Origin: Calditrichia bacterium
GTDB lineage: Bacteria > Calditrichota > Calditrichia > RBG-13-44-9 > J042
Direction of reading: 5' to 3'
DNA length: 6,773 bases
NCBI GenBank assembly: GCA_030430345.1
Contig: JAUIFT010000149.1
Span: 1 to 6,773, forward strand
The notes beneath the pieces were generated by a model. The model had not been told where the DNA came from and did not search any database. It saw nothing but the letters and a program-made list of their open reading frames with translations. Both the position numbers and the translations under genes were made by a program. Positions 6,377-6,773 of the stretch are shown one piece after another; the first letter of the stretch is position 1, and the number at the start of each line of letters is the position of its first letter.

Positions 6377-6628
6377 GTGGCTGATACAAAAAAAGGGAAA
6401 AACACCGAAAGTAAGGAAATCAGCGATATTCTGGACCAACTTTCCGAAACGGATAAGCCGCAATCGCAATCGAAACCGGCGGAAAAAGAAGAGGAGATCA
6501 TAAAGAAACCTACGGGCAGTATCGACGAGCCAGAAGATATTGAGGGCATGCTAGAAAAAATTTCCGAAAAACCGCGTGAAAAACCCGGGTTTTTTCAAAA
6601 GCTGCTAAGCTTTTTCAAGAAATCGTAA
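6377..6628 (+). CDS. Small highly charged protein with duplicated helix motif and amphipathic C-terminus
   Basis: This 83-residue protein begins at GTG (6377) behind a strong AAAGGAG (6365-6371) with 5 nt spacing, which is the main evidence that it is real. It has no signal peptide or membrane helix and consists mostly of Lys, Glu, Asp, Ser and Pro, so it is probably disordered. Two related 11-residue units stand out: EISDILDQLSE (14-24) and DIEGMLEKISE (54-64), separated by an acidic/basic Pro-containing linker. The last residues, GFFQKLLSFFKKS (71-83), would form an amphipathic helix with Phe/Leu on one face and Lys on the other, the kind of tail that attaches proteins to membranes or docks in a groove. 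It has no family assignment that I recognise. It is on the same strand as, and 111 bp after, the CCA-like gene; whether it shares that transcript is unclear. Confidence 0.75.
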   Translation: MADTKKGKNTESKEISDILDQLSETDKPQSQSKPAEKEEEIIKKPTGSIDEPEDIEGMLEKISEKPREKPGFFQKLLSFFKKS

Positions 6629-6730
6629 CATTATTTTTTTGACATTAGTTCTTTAATATCCTTCGTGCTTCTGTCTGCATTGGTGCTTGAATGATTCACA
6701 GCAGCGGGATAAATATTGAGGGTTCAGATA
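6629..6730. other. Short intergenic gap before the last, truncated gene
   Basis: These 102 bp contain a run of seven T (6634-6640) not preceded by a GC-rich stem, and a TTGACA (6639-6644) without a matching -10 at 16-18 bp. I see no convincing terminator or promoter. Confidence 0.4.
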
Positions 6731-6773
6731 GTGAGTTCTGAAATTCCGCAGGCTGTTCCGGCGAGCGGTTGCC
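6731..6773 (+). CDS. Probable start of another protein-coding gene, cut by the window edge
   Basis: A GTG at 6731 follows GAGGG (6718-6722) by 8 nt and opens a frame with no stop to the end of the window (MSSEIPQAVPASGC). The GTG start with a good ribosome site is like those of the 83-residue protein gene and the GT2 gene. Only 14 residues are visible, so no family can be suggested, and the call depends on the ribosome site alone. Confidence 0.42.
   Translation, partial: MSSEIPQAVPASGC

Noticed and set aside
6596..6616. AAAAGC/GCTTTT stem followed by T residues as a terminator.
   Set aside because: It lies inside the 83-residue coding sequence, the stem is almost all A-T, and the sequence is explained by Lys/Leu/Phe codons of the amphipathic tail.
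6639..6644. TTGACA, a perfect -35 hexamer, in front of the truncated last gene.
   Set aside because: No -10-like hexamer at 15-19 bp; the nearest TAATAT is only 9 bp away.

Overview
The window reads as a chromosomal segment of a Gram-negative bacterium, most likely from the FCB side of the tree (Bacteroidota, Calditrichota and relatives). This is an inference. It rests on the Bacteroidota-like wording of the HD half of the CCA-enzyme homologue, a DUF547 secreted protein and a CslA/cellulose-synthase-like GT2 enzyme. Coding is dense, with no RNA genes, CRISPR, insertion sequences or transfer scars. The lineage cannot be fixed from sequence alone.

Left half (1-2556, minus strand): three genes run leftward, in transcription order a secreted DUF547 protein, a membrane processive GT2 glycosyltransferase, and the start of an exported protein cut by the window edge. 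Together they look like an envelope or polysaccharide locus.

Centre (2557-2900): a 344-bp divergent intergenic region. It holds a palindrome with correctly spaced sigma-54-type -24/-12 elements facing the regulator, an upstream inverted repeat that could be an operator, and a -24-like octamer facing the DUF547 gene.

Right half (2901-6773, plus strand): a sigma-54 activator, a CCA-adding-enzyme homologue starting 14 bp after its stop, a small charged protein, and the start of another gene. The central observation concerns the first two. The activator has a normal AAA+ domain (GAFTGA intact) and a Fis-type HTH, but its 330-residue N-terminus is a degenerate glutamyl-tRNA reductase (HemA-like) domain that has lost the catalytic Cys and the NADPH glycines. 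The next protein has lost essentially every catalytic signature of its nucleotidyltransferase head while keeping its HD phosphohydrolase motifs and RNA-binding body. Two adjacent proteins, both derived from tRNA-handling enzymes and both stripped of primary catalysis, suggest an undescribed sensing system in which tRNA, glutamyl-tRNA or heme status controls sigma-54 transcription. The architecture is seen in the sequence; the ligand, the targets and the functional link between the two proteins are inference.
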